In this document: one piece after another, positions 18,065-28,127 of the stretch
Layout: every line of letters begins with the position of its first letter
How positions within the stretch are numbered: the first letter of the stretch is position 1
Source of the DNA: Shewanella sp. MBTL60-007
Lineage (GTDB): Bacteria; Pseudomonadota; Gammaproteobacteria; Enterobacterales; Shewanellaceae
DNA: 58,497 nt
Direction: 5' to 3'
Assembly (NCBI RefSeq): GCF_019654915.1
Contig: NZ_BPET01000032.1
Coordinates: 1-58,497, forward strand
Notes under the pieces: model-generated
The model's database searches: none
What the model saw: only the letters and a program-made list of their open reading frames with translations
Told to the model about the DNA's origin: nothing
Program-made: the position numbers and the translations under genes

Positions 18065-19240
18065 TTACTGTCCGCGGCTCTCAAGCATTGCCACAGCAGG
18101 AAGCTCTTTACCCTCTAAAAACTCAAGGAAAGCACCGCCACCCGTGGAGATATAAGAGACTTTATCAGCGATATCATACTTATCGACAGCCGCTAATGTG
18201 TCACCACCACCCGCAATAGAGAAGGCGTTTGACTCGGCAATCGCTTGAGCAATACGCTTAGTACCTTCACCGAACTGATCAAACTCAAATACGCCAACAG
18301 GACCGTTCCAAACAACCGTGCCAGCATTTTTGATGATTTCAGCTAACGCTTCGGCGCTGTCAGGACCGATATCGAAAATCATATCGTCGTCAGACACATC
18401 GCTAACATCTTTCAATGTTGCAGCCGCTGTTGGGCTAAACTCACCTGCAACAACCACATCAGTTGGTACAGGGATATCGCCGCCACGGCTCTGTGCATTA
18501 ACAACAAGGCGCTTAGCTTCGTCGATTAGATCCGCTTCAAAAAGTGACTTACCCACTTTGTGGCCGGCTGCGGCAACGAAAGTGTTGGCGATTCCGCCAC
18601 CAACTACAAGTTGGTCAACTTTAGTTGAAAGGCTTTCAAGTACAGTCAGTTTTGTTGAAACTTTTGAACCACCAACAATAGCAACCATTGGACGAGCTGG
18701 GTTATCAAGTGCCTTGCCTAAAGCCTCAAGCTCACCGGCAAGCAATGGACCAGCACACGCGATTGGTGCATGAAGACCAACGCCGTGAGTCGATGCCTGA
18801 GCGCGGTGAGCGGTACCAAATGCATCCATCACATAGACATCACAAAGTGCAGCCATCTTCTTAGATAGCGCTTCATCGTTCTTCTTCTCACCCACGTTAA
18901 AGCGAACGTTTTCGAAAACAACCACTTCACCCACAGCGACTTCGATACCGTCTAGGTAGTCAGTTGCTAGACGTACTGGGCAATCGAGTGCTTTGGTTAG
19001 GTAATCAACCACAGGCTGCATAGAAAATTCAGCGTTGAATTCACCTTCAGTTGGGCGACCTAGGTGAGACATCACCATTACCGCAGCACCTTTCTCAAGG
19101 GCGAGTTTAATAGTCGGTAGAGAGGCGCGCAGACGTGCATCACTTGTGACTACGCCATCGCTTACAGGTACGTTTAGATCTTCACGAATAAGCACGCGCT
19201 TACCTTGAAGGTCCAAATCTTTCATATTAAGAATCGCCAT
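18065..19240 (-). CDS. pgk: Phosphoglycerate kinase
   Basis: The 391-residue enzyme transfers phosphate from 1,3-bisphosphoglycerate to ADP. Motifs: the PGK signature [16 protein letters not shown] at the N-terminus, [19 protein letters not shown], the nucleotide-site [25 protein letters not shown] and the C-terminal [14 protein letters not shown]. Length is standard for bacterial PGK. It is transcribed with epd upstream, but a 460-bp gap with a repeat block (19318-19712) now lies between them. Confidence 0.97.
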   Translation of the reverse strand: MAILNMKDLDLQGKRVLIREDLNVPVSDGVVTSDARLRASLPTIKLALEKGAAVMVMSHLGRPTEGEFNAEFSMQPVVDYLTKALDCPVRLATDYLDGIEVAVGEVVVFENVRFNVGEKKNDEALSKKMAALCDVYVMDAFGTAHRAQASTHGVGLHAPIACAGPLLAGELEALGKALDNPARPMVAIVGGSKVSTKLTVLESLSTKVDQLVVGGGIANTFVAAAGHKVGKSLFEADLIDEAKRLVVNAQSRGGDIPVPTDVVVAGEFSPTAAATLKDVSDVSDDDMIFDIGPDSAEALAEIIKNAGTVVWNGPVGVFEFDQFGEGTKRIAQAIAESNAFSIAGGGDTLAAVDKYDIADKVSYISTGGGAFLEFLEGKELPAVAMLESRGQ

Positions 19241-19317
19241 TTAAATGCTTCCTTATTGCTTAAGTTAAAAGTTAAAATTAAAAATAAAACAAATCTTGTT
19301 CATCGACCGCAGGGACA

Positions 19318-19712
19318 AAACACCTGTGCACTAGGTTCTAGAGCGTTCGCAAGCTCACTTCTAGGACGCTTCGCTGCGAGGACGGGCTACGCCCTGCTAG
19401 AAACAGCAAAAGCCAAAAGCGTCAGACTATTATCTTTGGTTTTCCCGCTTTTGCCTTTCCGGCTTTTCCGGCCTTTCCGGCTCTATCCGTCTCAGCCTTT
19501 CCTAAGACCTAGACCCTAGAATCTAGGACGCTTCGCGGCTAGAGCGGACTACGTCCTGCTAGAAACAGCAAAAGCCAAAAGCACCACCTTTACTATTTGT
19601 TATCTTTTGCTTTTCCGGCCTTTCCCGCTTTATCTTTTCCAGCTTTTCCGGCTTTTCCGGCTTTTCCTGCCTTTCCTAGATCCTAGAACCTTCTTTTAAA
19701 CCTAGGACCTTC
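19318..19712. repeat. Modular intergenic repeat block between epd and pgk
   Basis: This is the same family as at 1-475. It has heptamer ladders with TAG at 19510, 19517 and 19524, hairpins GGGC/TAC/GCCC (about 19385-19395) and AGCGGAC/TAC/GTCCTGCT (about 19544-19561), and pyrimidine tracts with CCGGC every 9-10 bp (19440-19500, 19605-19680). The edge toward epd contains the epd stop codon, so the block begins inside the last codons of that gene. Nothing else coding is in this gap. Confidence 0.88.
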
Positions 19713-20721
19713 TTTTCGCCTTTATCATCTCTAAACTGGTATCGAGCATACGGTTCGCGAAGCCCCACTCGTTATCACACCACAGCAGTAGCTTAACTAA
19801 GTGGCCATCGCTAACGCGAGTCTGGGTGCCATCGACGATGCTAGAGCGTGGGTCGTGATTAAAGTCACAGGACACCAATGGTTCGTTAGTAAAACCGACA
19901 ACGCCTGAAAACGAACCTTCACTGGCTTGCTTGAGCACTCGATTAACCTCTGCAATATCAACGCGCTTGTTAAGCGTAACGGAAAGGTCGATAGCGGTAA
20001 CGTTAATCGTCGGCACCCGCACAGAGATCGCTTCAAACTTATCTTTCATCTGCGGCAAAATGCGCTCAATACCACGGGCAAGCTTAGTATCAACTGGAAT
20101 TATAGACTGCCCTGCGGCGCGAGTACGGCGCAAGTCATCATGATAGGCGTCAATCACCTGCTGATCGTTCATCGCAGAATGGATCGTGGTAATGGCACCA
20201 CTTTTAACCTCGAAGTGCGTATTGAGCACATCGATTACCGGTACGATACAGTTGGTGGTGCAGGAGGCGTTAGACACAACTGTATGTTCGGCTTTGAGTA
20301 AATCTTGGTTCACACCATAGACAATGGTGGCATCGACATCACTTGATGATGGATGACTGATCAGTACCTGCTTGGCACCCGCTTTGATATGAGCTTCACA
20401 CTCCGCTCTGTCATTTAACACGCCTGTGGCCTCGTAGACGATATCGATATCCATCTCTTTCCAAGGCAGGTTTTCTGGGTTGGGCTCATGCAGTAGCTTG
20501 ATGGCATCATCGCCAATAAGCATATGTTGGTTTTCAAACTTTACTTGGGTGTGGAATCGACCGTGGGTAGTGTCGTACTGAGTCAAATGAAGCATCGCTT
20601 CTGGTTTTGCCAACTCGTTAATCGCCACAATCTGAATACGGTCGCGTTTTGCAGACTCATACAGTGCACGAAGAATTGAACGACCAATACGGCCGTAGCC
20701 ATTTATAGCGACTCTGATCAT
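19702..20721 (-). CDS. epd: Erythrose-4-phosphate dehydrogenase
   Basis: The 339-residue GAPDH-fold protein has the NAD motif [17 protein letters not shown] and the catalytic cysteine in [14 protein letters not shown]. The position 5' of pgk and fba and Epd-like features ([20 protein letters not shown]) point to Epd rather than GapA. Epd oxidises erythrose-4-phosphate to 4-phosphoerythronate for pyridoxal phosphate synthesis. The final codons AAAAGAAGGTCC-TAG lie inside a repeat edge motif shared with other loci, so the C-terminal RRS and stop may derive from the repeat. A large palindrome (20757-20797) sits in its leader. Confidence 0.9.
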   Translation of the reverse strand: MIRVAINGYGRIGRSILRALYESAKRDRIQIVAINELAKPEAMLHLTQYDTTHGRFHTQVKFENQHMLIGDDAIKLLHEPNPENLPWKEMDIDIVYEATGVLNDRAECEAHIKAGAKQVLISHPSSSDVDATIVYGVNQDLLKAEHTVVSNASCTTNCIVPVIDVLNTHFEVKSGAITTIHSAMNDQQVIDAYHDDLRRTRAAGQSIIPVDTKLARGIERILPQMKDKFEAISVRVPTINVTAIDLSVTLNKRVDIAEVNRVLKQASEGSFSGVVGFTNEPLVSCDFNHDPRSSIVDGTQTRVSDGHLVKLLLWCDNEWGFANRMLDTSLEMIKAKRRS

Positions 20722-20756
20722 GTAAGCTTTCTATTCCCTTTAATAGCTCATTTATT

Positions 20757-20797
20757 GATACGACAACGGCCTACCTCGCTAGGTAAGCCGTTGTATC
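20757..20797 (-). promoter_or_regulatory. Large imperfect hairpin in the epd leader
   Basis: GATAC-ACAACGGC-TACCT pairs with AGGTA-GCCGTTGTATC with single-base bulges, 36 bp upstream of epd. There is no T run behind it on the minus strand, so an RNA stability or processing element is likelier than a terminator. Confidence 0.5.
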
Positions 20798-20856
20798 ATA
20801 AATGCTTAAAGTAAAAAACACTTAAACAGTTATTCTGTATCTTAGAGCAGTTTTTC

Positions 20857-20915
20857 GATGCAATGCGCATAGCTAGCCTAGCGCTAGAGCGAGGGCTAAG
20901 CCTGACCATTGCATC
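20857..20915. repeat. Palindrome between tktA and epd
   Basis: Perfect 9-bp arms GATGCAATG/CATTGCATC enclose a 41-bp loop rich in GCTAG/CTAGC. It lies just beyond the tktA stop and has no T run on the minus strand. Confidence 0.5.
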
Positions 20916-20938
20916 ATTTGCCTTAACACAGCTGCTGG

Positions 20939-22930
20939 TTATAGACCGTTAACGGTTGCTACAACGTTTTCAACGGTAAAGCCGAAGTGCTTCATCAAGT
21001 CGCCACCAGGAGCTGACTCACCGAAGGTTGTCATGCCCACAACAGCGCCGCCGAAACCAACATACTTATGCCAGAAATCAACGTGAGCCGCTTCAATCGC
21101 CACACGCTTAGTCACAGAGCTTGGCAGTACAGATTCTTTATAAGCTGCATCTTGCTTGTCGAACTCGTTAGTCGATGGCATAGATACAACACGAACCTTC
21201 TGGCCTTGCTCAGTCAATGCCGCAGCAGAATCAAGAGCAAGTTGTACTTCAGAGCCTGTGGCGATAAGGATCAGATCTGGTGTACCAGCGCAATCACTTA
21301 GTACGTAACCACCTTTAGCCACGTTAGCTAGCTGCTCAGCACTACGTGCTTGAGCTGGCAGGTTTTGACGGCTAAATACTAGAGATGTAGGCGCGTTACG
21401 ACGCTCAATCGCATTCTTCCAAGATACAGCTGTTTCAGCCGCATCACATGGACGCCATACGTTCATGTTTGGTGTCATACGTAGGTTAGCAAGCTGCTCA
21501 ACTGGCTGGTGAGTTGGGCCATCTTCACCTTGACCGATAGAGTCGTGGGTGTAAACGAAGATGTTTTGGATGCCCATCAATGCAGACATACGTACTGCGT
21601 TACGTGCATATTCCATGAACATCATGAAAGTTGCGCCGTAGTTGATGAAACCACCGTGTAGCGAAGCACCGTTCATGATACCGCTCATACCAAATTCACG
21701 TACACCGTAGAAGATGTAGTTACCAGCTGGATCGTCTTGAATACCCTTAGAGCCAGACCAAAGTGTTAGGTTAGAGCCTGCAAGGTCAGCAGAGCCACCT
21801 AACATTTCAGGTAGGATGGCACCAAATGCACCAATTGCATTTTGTGATGCTTTACGGCTAGCGATACCTTCGGCTTTATCTTGACACTCTTGAATGAAAG
21901 CCTGTGCCTTCTCTTCGAAGTCAGCTGGTAGTTCACCAGTGATAACACGGCGCTTGTACTCTGCCGCTAATTCTGGGAATGCAGCTTCATAAGCAGCGAA
22001 CTTTTCGTTCCAGCTAGCTTCGCGTGCAGCACCCACTTCTTTAGCATCCCAACCCGCGTAAACGTTTTCTGGGATTTCGAATGCACCGTGGTTCCAACCA
22101 AGGAATTCACGTGCAGCAGCGATCTCTTCATCACCTAATGGTGCGCCGTGACAGTCGTGGCTGCCAGACTTGTTTGGTGAACCAAAACCAATAGTGGTTT
22201 TGCAGCAGATCATTGTTGGCTTGTCAGTAACAGACTTAGCTTCTTCGATTGCCGCACGGATAGCATCGCTATCGTGACCGTCTACGTTGGCAATCACATG
22301 CCAGCCGTAAGATTCGAAACGCTTAGGCGTGTCATCAGTGAACCAACCTTCTACGTGACCGTCGATAGAGATACCGTTGTCGTCCCAGAAGGCAATTAGC
22401 TTACCAAGACCTAGGGTGCCCGCTAGAGAACATGCTTCGTGAGAGATACCTTCCATCAAACAGCCATCGCCTAGGAAGCAGTATGTGAAGTGATCAACGA
22501 TATCGTGACCGGGCTGGTTAAACTGTGCAGCCAGTGTCTTCTCAGCGATTGCCATACCTACGGCGTTACTGATACCAGCGCCTAACGGACCCGTTGTGGT
22601 TTCAACACCTGGTGTGTAACCGTATTCAGGGTGACCTGGCGTTTTAGAGTGAAGCTGGCGGAAGTTTTTCAACTCTTCCATTGGCAATGCGTAACCTGTT
22701 AGGTGTAGCAAAGAGTAGATAAGCATAGAGCCGTGGCCGTTAGAAAGGATGAAGCGGTCACGATCAACCCACTCAGGGTTGTTTGGGTTGTGCTTTAGGA
22801 AATCGTTCCATAGCACTTCAGCAATATCAGCCATCCCCATTGGTGCACCTGGGTGACCAGAATTGGCTTTTTGAACAGCATCCATGGTCAATGCGCGGAT
22901 TGCGTTTGCGAGTTCTTTACGAGATGACAT
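20939..22930 (-). CDS. tktA: Transketolase
   Basis: The 663-residue ThDP enzyme moves two-carbon units in the pentose phosphate pathway. Motifs: N-terminal [33 protein letters not shown], the ThDP site [13 protein letters not shown], and the pyrimidine-domain [16 protein letters not shown]. Length matches TktA. The strong ribosome-binding site GCAGGAGAGC precedes ATG. Its position upstream of epd-pgk-fba links erythrose-4-phosphate supply to PLP synthesis and glycolysis. It is divergent from metK across about 500 bp. Confidence 0.96.
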   Translation of the reverse strand: MSSRKELANAIRALTMDAVQKANSGHPGAPMGMADIAEVLWNDFLKHNPNNPEWVDRDRFILSNGHGSMLIYSLLHLTGYALPMEELKNFRQLHSKTPGHPEYGYTPGVETTTGPLGAGISNAVGMAIAEKTLAAQFNQPGHDIVDHFTYCFLGDGCLMEGISHEACSLAGTLGLGKLIAFWDDNGISIDGHVEGWFTDDTPKRFESYGWHVIANVDGHDSDAIRAAIEEAKSVTDKPTMICCKTTIGFGSPNKSGSHDCHGAPLGDEEIAAAREFLGWNHGAFEIPENVYAGWDAKEVGAAREASWNEKFAAYEAAFPELAAEYKRRVITGELPADFEEKAQAFIQECQDKAEGIASRKASQNAIGAFGAILPEMLGGSADLAGSNLTLWSGSKGIQDDPAGNYIFYGVREFGMSGIMNGASLHGGFINYGATFMMFMEYARNAVRMSALMGIQNIFVYTHDSIGQGEDGPTHQPVEQLANLRMTPNMNVWRPCDAAETAVSWKNAIERRNAPTSLVFSRQNLPAQARSAEQLANVAKGGYVLSDCAGTPDLILIATGSEVQLALDSAAALTEQGQKVRVVSMPSTNEFDKQDAAYKESVLPSSVTKRVAIEAAHVDFWHKYVGFGGAVVGMTTFGESAPGGDLMKHFGFTVENVVATVNGL

Positions 22931-23434
22931 GCTCTCTCCTGCTTCGTTTTGAGGTATTGAGGCTTAGATAAAGACAAGGGCCGCAAATTTGTATTTGCTT
23001 TTCCCTTCCCTACAGCAAATTTTGGAGCCATATTTTCGCCTACTAGGCAGTAGGACGCAAATTTAATTCGCCCAGAATGAAAAATATTGGCTGATTTTGC
23101 GTACTTGAATAAAGGTTAAGCAACTTAAGCTCATCAAATGGCTGCCTTTATCAGCTAAAGACTCTTTTTCAGCGCCTGCGTATCCTTGAGTTGGTAAATT
23201 TAGATCATTTCATAGTGAGAACAAGCTTAATAAAAACCTTAAAATCCCCTTAATTTACAAAAGGCTAATCTAAACCATAACAACCGCTTGTCATATGTCT
23301 ACTAAATAAATAGCGCGCGTGACTGCACAAAATTTAGTGAAAGGGGTGTCATCGACTCGGATTTACACTAGAATAGCCGTCTAGATGTAGATACTTCTAC
23401 ACATTCAAATTGTTTAAAGACGAGATTTTCCATC
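22931..23434. other. Divergent promoter region tktA / metK
   Basis: About 500 bp hold a hairpin GCAAAT/ATTTGC in the tktA leader (22983-22998), a hairpin CCTACT/AGTAGG (23039-23054) and MetJ-like boxes close to metK (23375-23406). No gene or riboswitch was recognised. Confidence 0.55.
23375..23406 (+). promoter_or_regulatory. Tandem MetJ-box-like operator of metK
   Basis: Four consecutive 8-mers AGCCGTCT, AGATGTAG, ATACTTCT and ACACATTC resemble the met box AGACGTCT (the first matches 7 of 8, others 4-6). The tandem 8-bp phasing 29-60 bp upstream of metK is how MetJ-SAM represses in gammaproteobacteria. Confidence 0.6.
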
Positions 23435-24589
23435 ATGGCAAAGCACTTGTTCACCTCTGAGTCGGTCTCAGAAGGTCATCCAGATAAAATCGCCGATCAG
23501 ATTTCTGATGCGGTACTAGACGCAATTTTGGAGCAAGATCCAAAAGCTCGTGTAGCATGCGAAACTTATGTCAAAACTGGCATGGTTATGGTTGGCGGCG
23601 AAGTTACCACTTCTGCTTGGGTTGATATCGAAGAGATCACCCGTAAGACAGTGCGTGACATCGGCTACACTCACTCAGACATGGGTTTTGATGCAGACTC
23701 TTGCGCAATCCTAAACGTGATTGGTAAGCAGTCTCCAGACATCAACCAAGGTGTTGACCGTGCAGACCCTAAAGAGCAAGGCGCTGGTGACCAAGGTCTA
23801 ATGTTTGGTTATGCCAACAACGAAACCGACGTGCTAATGCCTGCACCGATCACTTACTCGCACATGCTAGTTAAGCGTCAGTCTGAAGTGCGTAAAGACA
23901 AGACACTTCCTTGGTTACGTCCAGATGCGAAGAGTCAGGTGACTTTTGCTTACAACCCAGATGGCAGCATTGCCGGTATCGACGCGGTTGTACTTTCAAC
24001 TCAGCATTGTGAAAGCGTTAGCCAGTCTGATCTGATTGAAGGCGTAATGGAAACCATCATCAAGCCTGTACTACCGGCTAAGTGGTTATCTAAAGACACT
24101 AAATACTTCATCAACCCAACTGGCCGTTTCGTTATCGGTGGTCCAGTAGGCGACTGTGGTCTAACGGGTCGTAAGATCATCGTTGACACATACGGCGGTA
24201 TGGCACGTCACGGTGGTGGTGCTTTCTCAGGTAAAGACCCATCAAAAGTTGACCGTAGTGCAGCATACGCAGCACGTTACGTAGCTAAGAACATCGTTGC
24301 AGCAGGTCTAGCTGACCGTTGTGAGATCCAAGTTTCTTACGCGATTGGTGTTGCAGAGCCAACTTCAATCAGCATCGAAACATTTGGCACGGCTAAAGTG
24401 GGTGAAGAGCTATTGATCGACTTAGTTCGTCGTCACTTCGACCTACGCCCATACGGTCTAACAGAGATGTTAAACCTAGCTCGCCCAATCTACCAAGCGA
24501 CTGCAGCATACGGTCACTTCGGTCGTGAAGAGTTCCCATGGGAAGCGACTGACAAAGCTGAAGCACTACGCGCTGACGCTGGTCTTTAA
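23435..24589 (+). CDS. metK: S-adenosylmethionine synthetase
   Basis: The 384-residue enzyme makes SAM from methionine and ATP. Signatures are clear: [20 protein letters not shown] at the N-terminus, the family hexapeptide in [12 protein letters not shown] and the P-loop-like [19 protein letters not shown]. Length equals E. coli MetK. It is monocistronic, with MetJ-like boxes upstream and a strong terminator downstream. Codon use looks highly biased toward common codons (for example CGT, GGT), as expected for a highly expressed gene. Confidence 0.97.
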   Translation: MAKHLFTSESVSEGHPDKIADQISDAVLDAILEQDPKARVACETYVKTGMVMVGGEVTTSAWVDIEEITRKTVRDIGYTHSDMGFDADSCAILNVIGKQSPDINQGVDRADPKEQGAGDQGLMFGYANNETDVLMPAPITYSHMLVKRQSEVRKDKTLPWLRPDAKSQVTFAYNPDGSIAGIDAVVLSTQHCESVSQSDLIEGVMETIIKPVLPAKWLSKDTKYFINPTGRFVIGGPVGDCGLTGRKIIVDTYGGMARHGGGAFSGKDPSKVDRSAAYAARYVAKNIVAAGLADRCEIQVSYAIGVAEPTSISIETFGTAKVGEELLIDLVRRHFDLRPYGLTEMLNLARPIYQATAAYGHFGREEFPWEATDKAEALRADAGL

Positions 24590-24629
24590 TCGTTATCGAT
24601 TAGTGCGGCGTTGTTTATTCAACGCCAAT

Positions 24630-24656
24630 AAAAAACCGCCTAAGGGCGGTTTTTTA
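24630..24656 (+). terminator. Rho-independent terminator of metK
   Basis: The stem ACCGCC/GGCGGT with loop TAAG lies between a run of A and a run of six T, 40 bp after the metK stop. Confidence 0.9.
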
Positions 24657-24686
24657 ATGTCATAATTTCGGCTTCCAGCAACAATA

Positions 24687-25175
24687 GTGAGTATTAAAGT
24701 GCAATTAACTTGGTTAGCGCCTGATGAACGTATCGAGGTGAAGAAGTTCTACCGCCAACACATGCCTTATGCACGCTTGTTGCAGAAAGAGTCCATCTGC
24801 GTGTTAATCCAAGATAACTGCACTTCGGCTAATGACGTTGAACTATCTTCTTCTGGAGCCTCTTGCTCAAGCATTACTCTTTCTAAAATCATTGCCAGTG
24901 CGCGTATTCGGCCTATTGGCCAGTTAGCTATTTTAACTGGCATGTTAGTGCATCCCGATTTTCGTGGCCAAGGTGTTGGGCATCAGTTGATGCGAGAACT
25001 TTCATCCGTTATCAATAACGGCAAGACTTATATTTTTGCCTTAGCGCATTTAGAAGGGTTTTATGCACAACATGGGTTTAGTGTCATTGCAGATGCGCCC
25101 AATGATATTCAACAGTTGTTTTTGAAATATCAGAGGGATAGCGAAAGGTTGGTGTTAATGGGATTAACCCCATAA
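24687..25175 (+). CDS. GNAT-family N-acetyltransferase
   Basis: The 162-residue protein has the GNAT acetyl-CoA motif LTGMLVHPDFRGQGVGHQLM (R/QxxGxG/A) at about residues 85-105 and a C-terminal EGFYAQHGFSVI. The start is GTG at 24687; no ATG is available near it. It lies 30 bp after the metK terminator and has its own transcription unit. The acetyl acceptor is unknown. Confidence 0.85.
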   Translation: MSIKVQLTWLAPDERIEVKKFYRQHMPYARLLQKESICVLIQDNCTSANDVELSSSGASCSSITLSKIIASARIRPIGQLAILTGMLVHPDFRGQGVGHQLMRELSSVINNGKTYIFALAHLEGFYAQHGFSVIADAPNDIQQLFLKYQRDSERLVLMGLTP

Positions 25176-25179
25176 ATCC

Positions 25180-25322
25180 TGTTAGTTAGACTGCGTCTAA
25201 CAACTAAAGTCGTGGCCATGCCACTTATCAGGCTGCGCCTGACCAAAGTCGTGAGCTTCCAGCCCACGACTTTTATCAAACGAAGTTTGATTACCCGCTA
25301 GGGTGTGGGAAACATTCCCACA
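25180..25322. repeat. Array of small hairpins between convergent genes
   Basis: Six short palindromes are packed here: TTAGAC/TGC/GTCTAA, GTGGC/CAT/GCCAC, TCAGGC/TGC/GCCTGA, GTCGTG...CACGAC, ATCAAAC-GA-AGTTTGAT and GTGGGAA/ACA/TTCCCAC. Three of them have a GNA triloop closed by C-G on one strand. A related shorter stretch is at 32090-32140 (GAGCTGAAAGCCCACGG, then CAAGC/GCA/GCTTG). Confidence 0.75.
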
Positions 25323-25328
25323 TCACCA

Positions 25329-26024
25329 TTATTGATTGGCTAAAACCTCTTCCAGCTTAAGCCCTGTCAGATCTCGAATCGTACGCCATAAATAATAAAA
25401 GGTGCCCATCATCATCAACATAGATGGCACAGCAATCATTGGGTAACTGTATAAGCTCAATTGCCCCAACTGTTCATTAAACTCAGGGGTGCCGGTTGGG
25501 CTAGTCACAATCCATTTAGCCAATACATAATTCATAACGGCAGAGAAAGCGAACGATCCGGCAACCAAATAGGTGGCCGTCATGAGTCGCTTTTCAAACG
25601 CCGCCACACAGTTGTTCTGTTTAAGCCTATCATTGATTTTATCAACATCCATCACCGCCGGATTAAAGACAAGGGCTTTAATCAATGGCTTAGAAGTAAA
25701 GGTCGACAGCACAACAGCGGTACCGATAATCGCTGGAATTGCAGCCTCTTTGATTGCCAACCACTTAAGATCAAGCTCTAGTAAACCTATACCACCGGTT
25801 AACAGCACATTGGCTAAGCCAAGCAAGGCGATAAAATTAAACTTCCTGTATTTGACCAGCTCAAATACGCCCCAGCCTAGCGGAAAGCTTAACGCCAACA
25901 TTAAGCCACCACTCGCGCCTAGCTGATCATCACCACTTAACTTCATTAAAATAAAAGCCGGGATGGCGATACTCACTAACAGGTCAACCATAGGCCGAGG
26001 TTTATGTGTCGATGTACTACTCAT
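25329..26024 (-). CDS. VC0807-family inner membrane protein
   Basis: The protein of 231 residues has five or six membrane segments (PAFILMKLSG, LMLALSFPLGWGVFELV, FIALLGLANVLLTGG, IIGTAVVLSTF, AGSFAFSAVMNYVLA, PSMLMMMGTFYYLW). It resembles the intracellular septation/VC0807-type family, which has no known activity. I place the start at ATG 26024. A TTG 27 bp upstream would overlap a hairpin CGAAGC/GCTTCG (26040-26057) in the leader. It converges on the GNAT gene across the hairpin array. Confidence 0.75.
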   Translation of the reverse strand: MSSTSTHKPRPMVDLLVSIAIPAFILMKLSGDDQLGASGGLMLALSFPLGWGVFELVKYRKFNFIALLGLANVLLTGGIGLLELDLKWLAIKEAAIPAIIGTAVVLSTFTSKPLIKALVFNPAVMDVDKINDRLKQNNCVAAFEKRLMTATYLVAGSFAFSAVMNYVLAKWIVTSPTGTPEFNEQLGQLSLYSYPMIAVPSMLMMMGTFYYLWRTIRDLTGLKLEEVLANQ

Positions 26025-26581
26025 GTGTTGTTTTCCAGGCGAAGCATGCAAGCTTCGAAAAAATTTAAAGATAAAAAACCACTGCTGTTGCTTCTATGAT
26101 ACCAAACTACTGCCTCTATGGTGCCAACTCTATAATTCTAGGCTAGCGCATCTATGATGCCAGCTTAGTACTGAATAGCGTATAACGCCGTAAAAATATC
26201 TTGCTCTACATCACGTGTCACTCTTCAATAAGTGGGAGCAAAGAGCTTTCTAGTCTGGATAGTCATTGCTTACTGAAATCAAACCAATCGTAAACCCACA
26301 GAAAACACTAACTCACCATCAGCTGTATTAGGCAAGTTCGAATAAACATAAGCCCTCTATCTAATATTTGTAACTGCGTCTGGAACGCTAAGGGATGACT
26401 CTTTTATCTCTCACCAAAGCTTGGAGAGTCACAGCCGTAGCCGTATCTAGGCTAAGTTAGAAATGCAGTATTATCTGGCGTCTGAGTTACTCACTGTAAA
26501 ACCTCACTCTAATCCAGATTTGTGCATGACAAAGCAAACAAGTTACACCAAAACAATTACGAACCAGCTAAAATCAATTCA
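26025..26581. other. Intergenic region with a leader hairpin and three short repeats
   Basis: A hairpin CGAAGC-ATGCAA-GCTTCG (26040-26057) lies in the leader of the VC0807-family gene. Three imperfect copies of CTATGRTRCCAAC follow at about 26095, 26114 and 26151. No gene is convincing in the remaining 400 bp. Confidence 0.5.
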
Positions 26582-27940
26582 CTACAAGGAGACTTGCTCT
26601 CTGTGCGCCCAAACCATGGTTTCTCCCCATAAGGGTAACATCCATACTCCGCTGTCTTCATCTTGGTAAACTTGCCTAATAACCATCTGCTCATTTTGTA
26701 AAACGTTCTTACGAATTTCTCGATAGATAGTTGCAGACTCTTTTGAAACTTCCTGTGGACTAGTAAAACTGTATTCATCCACATCAACTAAAAAGGTTTT
26801 CACCACTTTGCCATCAACAACCGATTTGTTCAGCTTAAAGTCACCACTAAATTGATACCTAATCGAGATCTCTCTGAGCAGATCATCAGTAATACAAGCC
26901 GCTGCGACTAGCTTACCTCGATTATTTGCATCGAATATCATCGACAATCTCACATCGGCTCTGACGACATTTTTCGTATCAGAGTAATAATAAACATCAG
27001 CCCGATAAACATCTTCCACGATTCCTTTATCGTCTGATTCAAATTGATCGAGCAAAATCTTGTTATATGTAACCTGCTCCATTCTCAATTTGGTATCTGC
27101 CAGCCATTGAATATCAAGAGGAGTTAATGGTGCATCAGCAGTTCTTACTAAGTTAAGTGGCTGCTTATCACTGCAAGTACTTTCAAAGTCATTACACAAA
27201 GCAACTGACTCGTAATAACCATTATCATAGGTAAATAACTGCTTCTCACTTGAAGCTGGCAAGACGCTTTCGTAGTTAAACCAATTCGCAATCAACTTAT
27301 CTAAACTATTGGTCTTTTGAGAAGTTTCATTTAACTGCGAGTCTAAGAAAACTTTATTGACTAAAGAGGATGTATGCGCAAACTCAAGATTGTGAGTGGT
27401 AATGGCAGCTACTTGAGGTTCAGTAAGGAGTGAAAGGTAGTTCACCGCTTTCTTGAGCCCACCAGTAAAGTGTAACGTGATAATAAGCCCTATCATTACG
27501 AATGATGCAGCCCATGTAAAACGATTGCGGTAATTAACCGTCGCTCGTCTATCAGCTAATTTATTATCAATATTGTTCGTGGATGCCTGCTGTTTTTCAG
27601 ATGCAGGCGCTATAGGTTTATCTTCTGTGTTTGCATTATTTTCATCAACTATACATAAGCTATAGCCATAGCGTGGAATATTCTTCAACTCAATGTCAGT
27701 TTGCGATATTAATTTTTTTCTTAAACTACTCATGCACTGAGTTAGAGAAGAAGGGGCTACAATACGTCCAGGCCAACCAGCAATATTTAATTGCTCCTTA
27801 CTCACGACTTCACCAACGTGGTGGACAAGGCACTTTAAAACTTCTAATTCAGCAAGAGAAAGAGCATGGCGTTCCGAGGTCTTCAGATCAACTAAATCTC
27901 TTGCATCTAAATCTATAATTAAAAATTTTGTTATTTTCAC
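26582..27940 (-). CDS. CadC/ToxR-like membrane-bound transcriptional regulator
   Basis: The 452-residue protein has an N-terminal winged helix (about residues 10-105; LSLAELEVLKCLVHHVGEVVS, GWPGRIVAPSSLTQCMSSLRKKL, LKNIPRYGYSL), a linker rich in Asn/Asp, one membrane helix at about residues 143-160 and a long periplasmic domain of about 290 residues with several cysteines. GTG at 27940 follows AGAGGTTAG. It is downstream of the surface cytochrome gene on the same strand but a strong terminator (28073-28105) splits them. It differs from the 14663 regulator in its larger sensor domain. Target genes are unknown; the cytochrome is a candidate by position only. Confidence 0.82.
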   Translation of the reverse strand: MKITKFLIIDLDARDLVDLKTSERHALSLAELEVLKCLVHHVGEVVSKEQLNIAGWPGRIVAPSSLTQCMSSLRKKLISQTDIELKNIPRYGYSLCIVDENNANTEDKPIAPASEKQQASTNNIDNKLADRRATVNYRNRFTWAASFVMIGLIITLHFTGGLKKAVNYLSLLTEPQVAAITTHNLEFAHTSSLVNKVFLDSQLNETSQKTNSLDKLIANWFNYESVLPASSEKQLFTYDNGYYESVALCNDFESTCSDKQPLNLVRTADAPLTPLDIQWLADTKLRMEQVTYNKILLDQFESDDKGIVEDVYRADVYYYSDTKNVVRADVRLSMIFDANNRGKLVAAACITDDLLREISIRYQFSGDFKLNKSVVDGKVVKTFLVDVDEYSFTSPQEVSKESATIYREIRKNVLQNEQMVIRQVYQDEDSGVWMLPLWGETMVWAHREQVSL

Positions 27941-28072
27941 AAGCTAACCTCTTTCTCCAGCAATCCTTAGCGTTTCCCTTCGGTTATTCTATGTCTTCAT
28001 CACTCATTTAAACCTGACTTGAACTGAGGTTTTAGAAAAAGAGTTTAGACTTTGTTAATAAATGTGACCCTG

Positions 28073-28105
28073 TTAAAAAAAGGCCCTAGCAATATTGCTA
28101 GGGCC
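28073..28105 (-). terminator. Rho-independent terminator of the cytochrome gene
   Basis: The perfect stem GGCCCTAGCA/TGCTAGGGCC with a 4-nt centre is followed on the minus strand by seven T. It lies about 25 bp after the cytochrome stop. Confidence 0.92.
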
Positions 28106-28127
28106 GAATAAATGCAGGGTTCAAACG

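Noticed and set aside
17798..18118. 106-codon plus-strand frame between fba and pgk
   Set aside because: It runs into pgk antisense, has a non-ATG start and composition of non-coding sequence.
22931..23434. SAM riboswitch upstream of metK
   Set aside because: No SAM-I or SAM-II core motif was seen; MetJ-like boxes explain the region better.
26463..26669. 68-codon plus-strand frame before the CadC-like regulator
   Set aside because: It overlaps the 3' end of the regulator antisense and shows no coding features.
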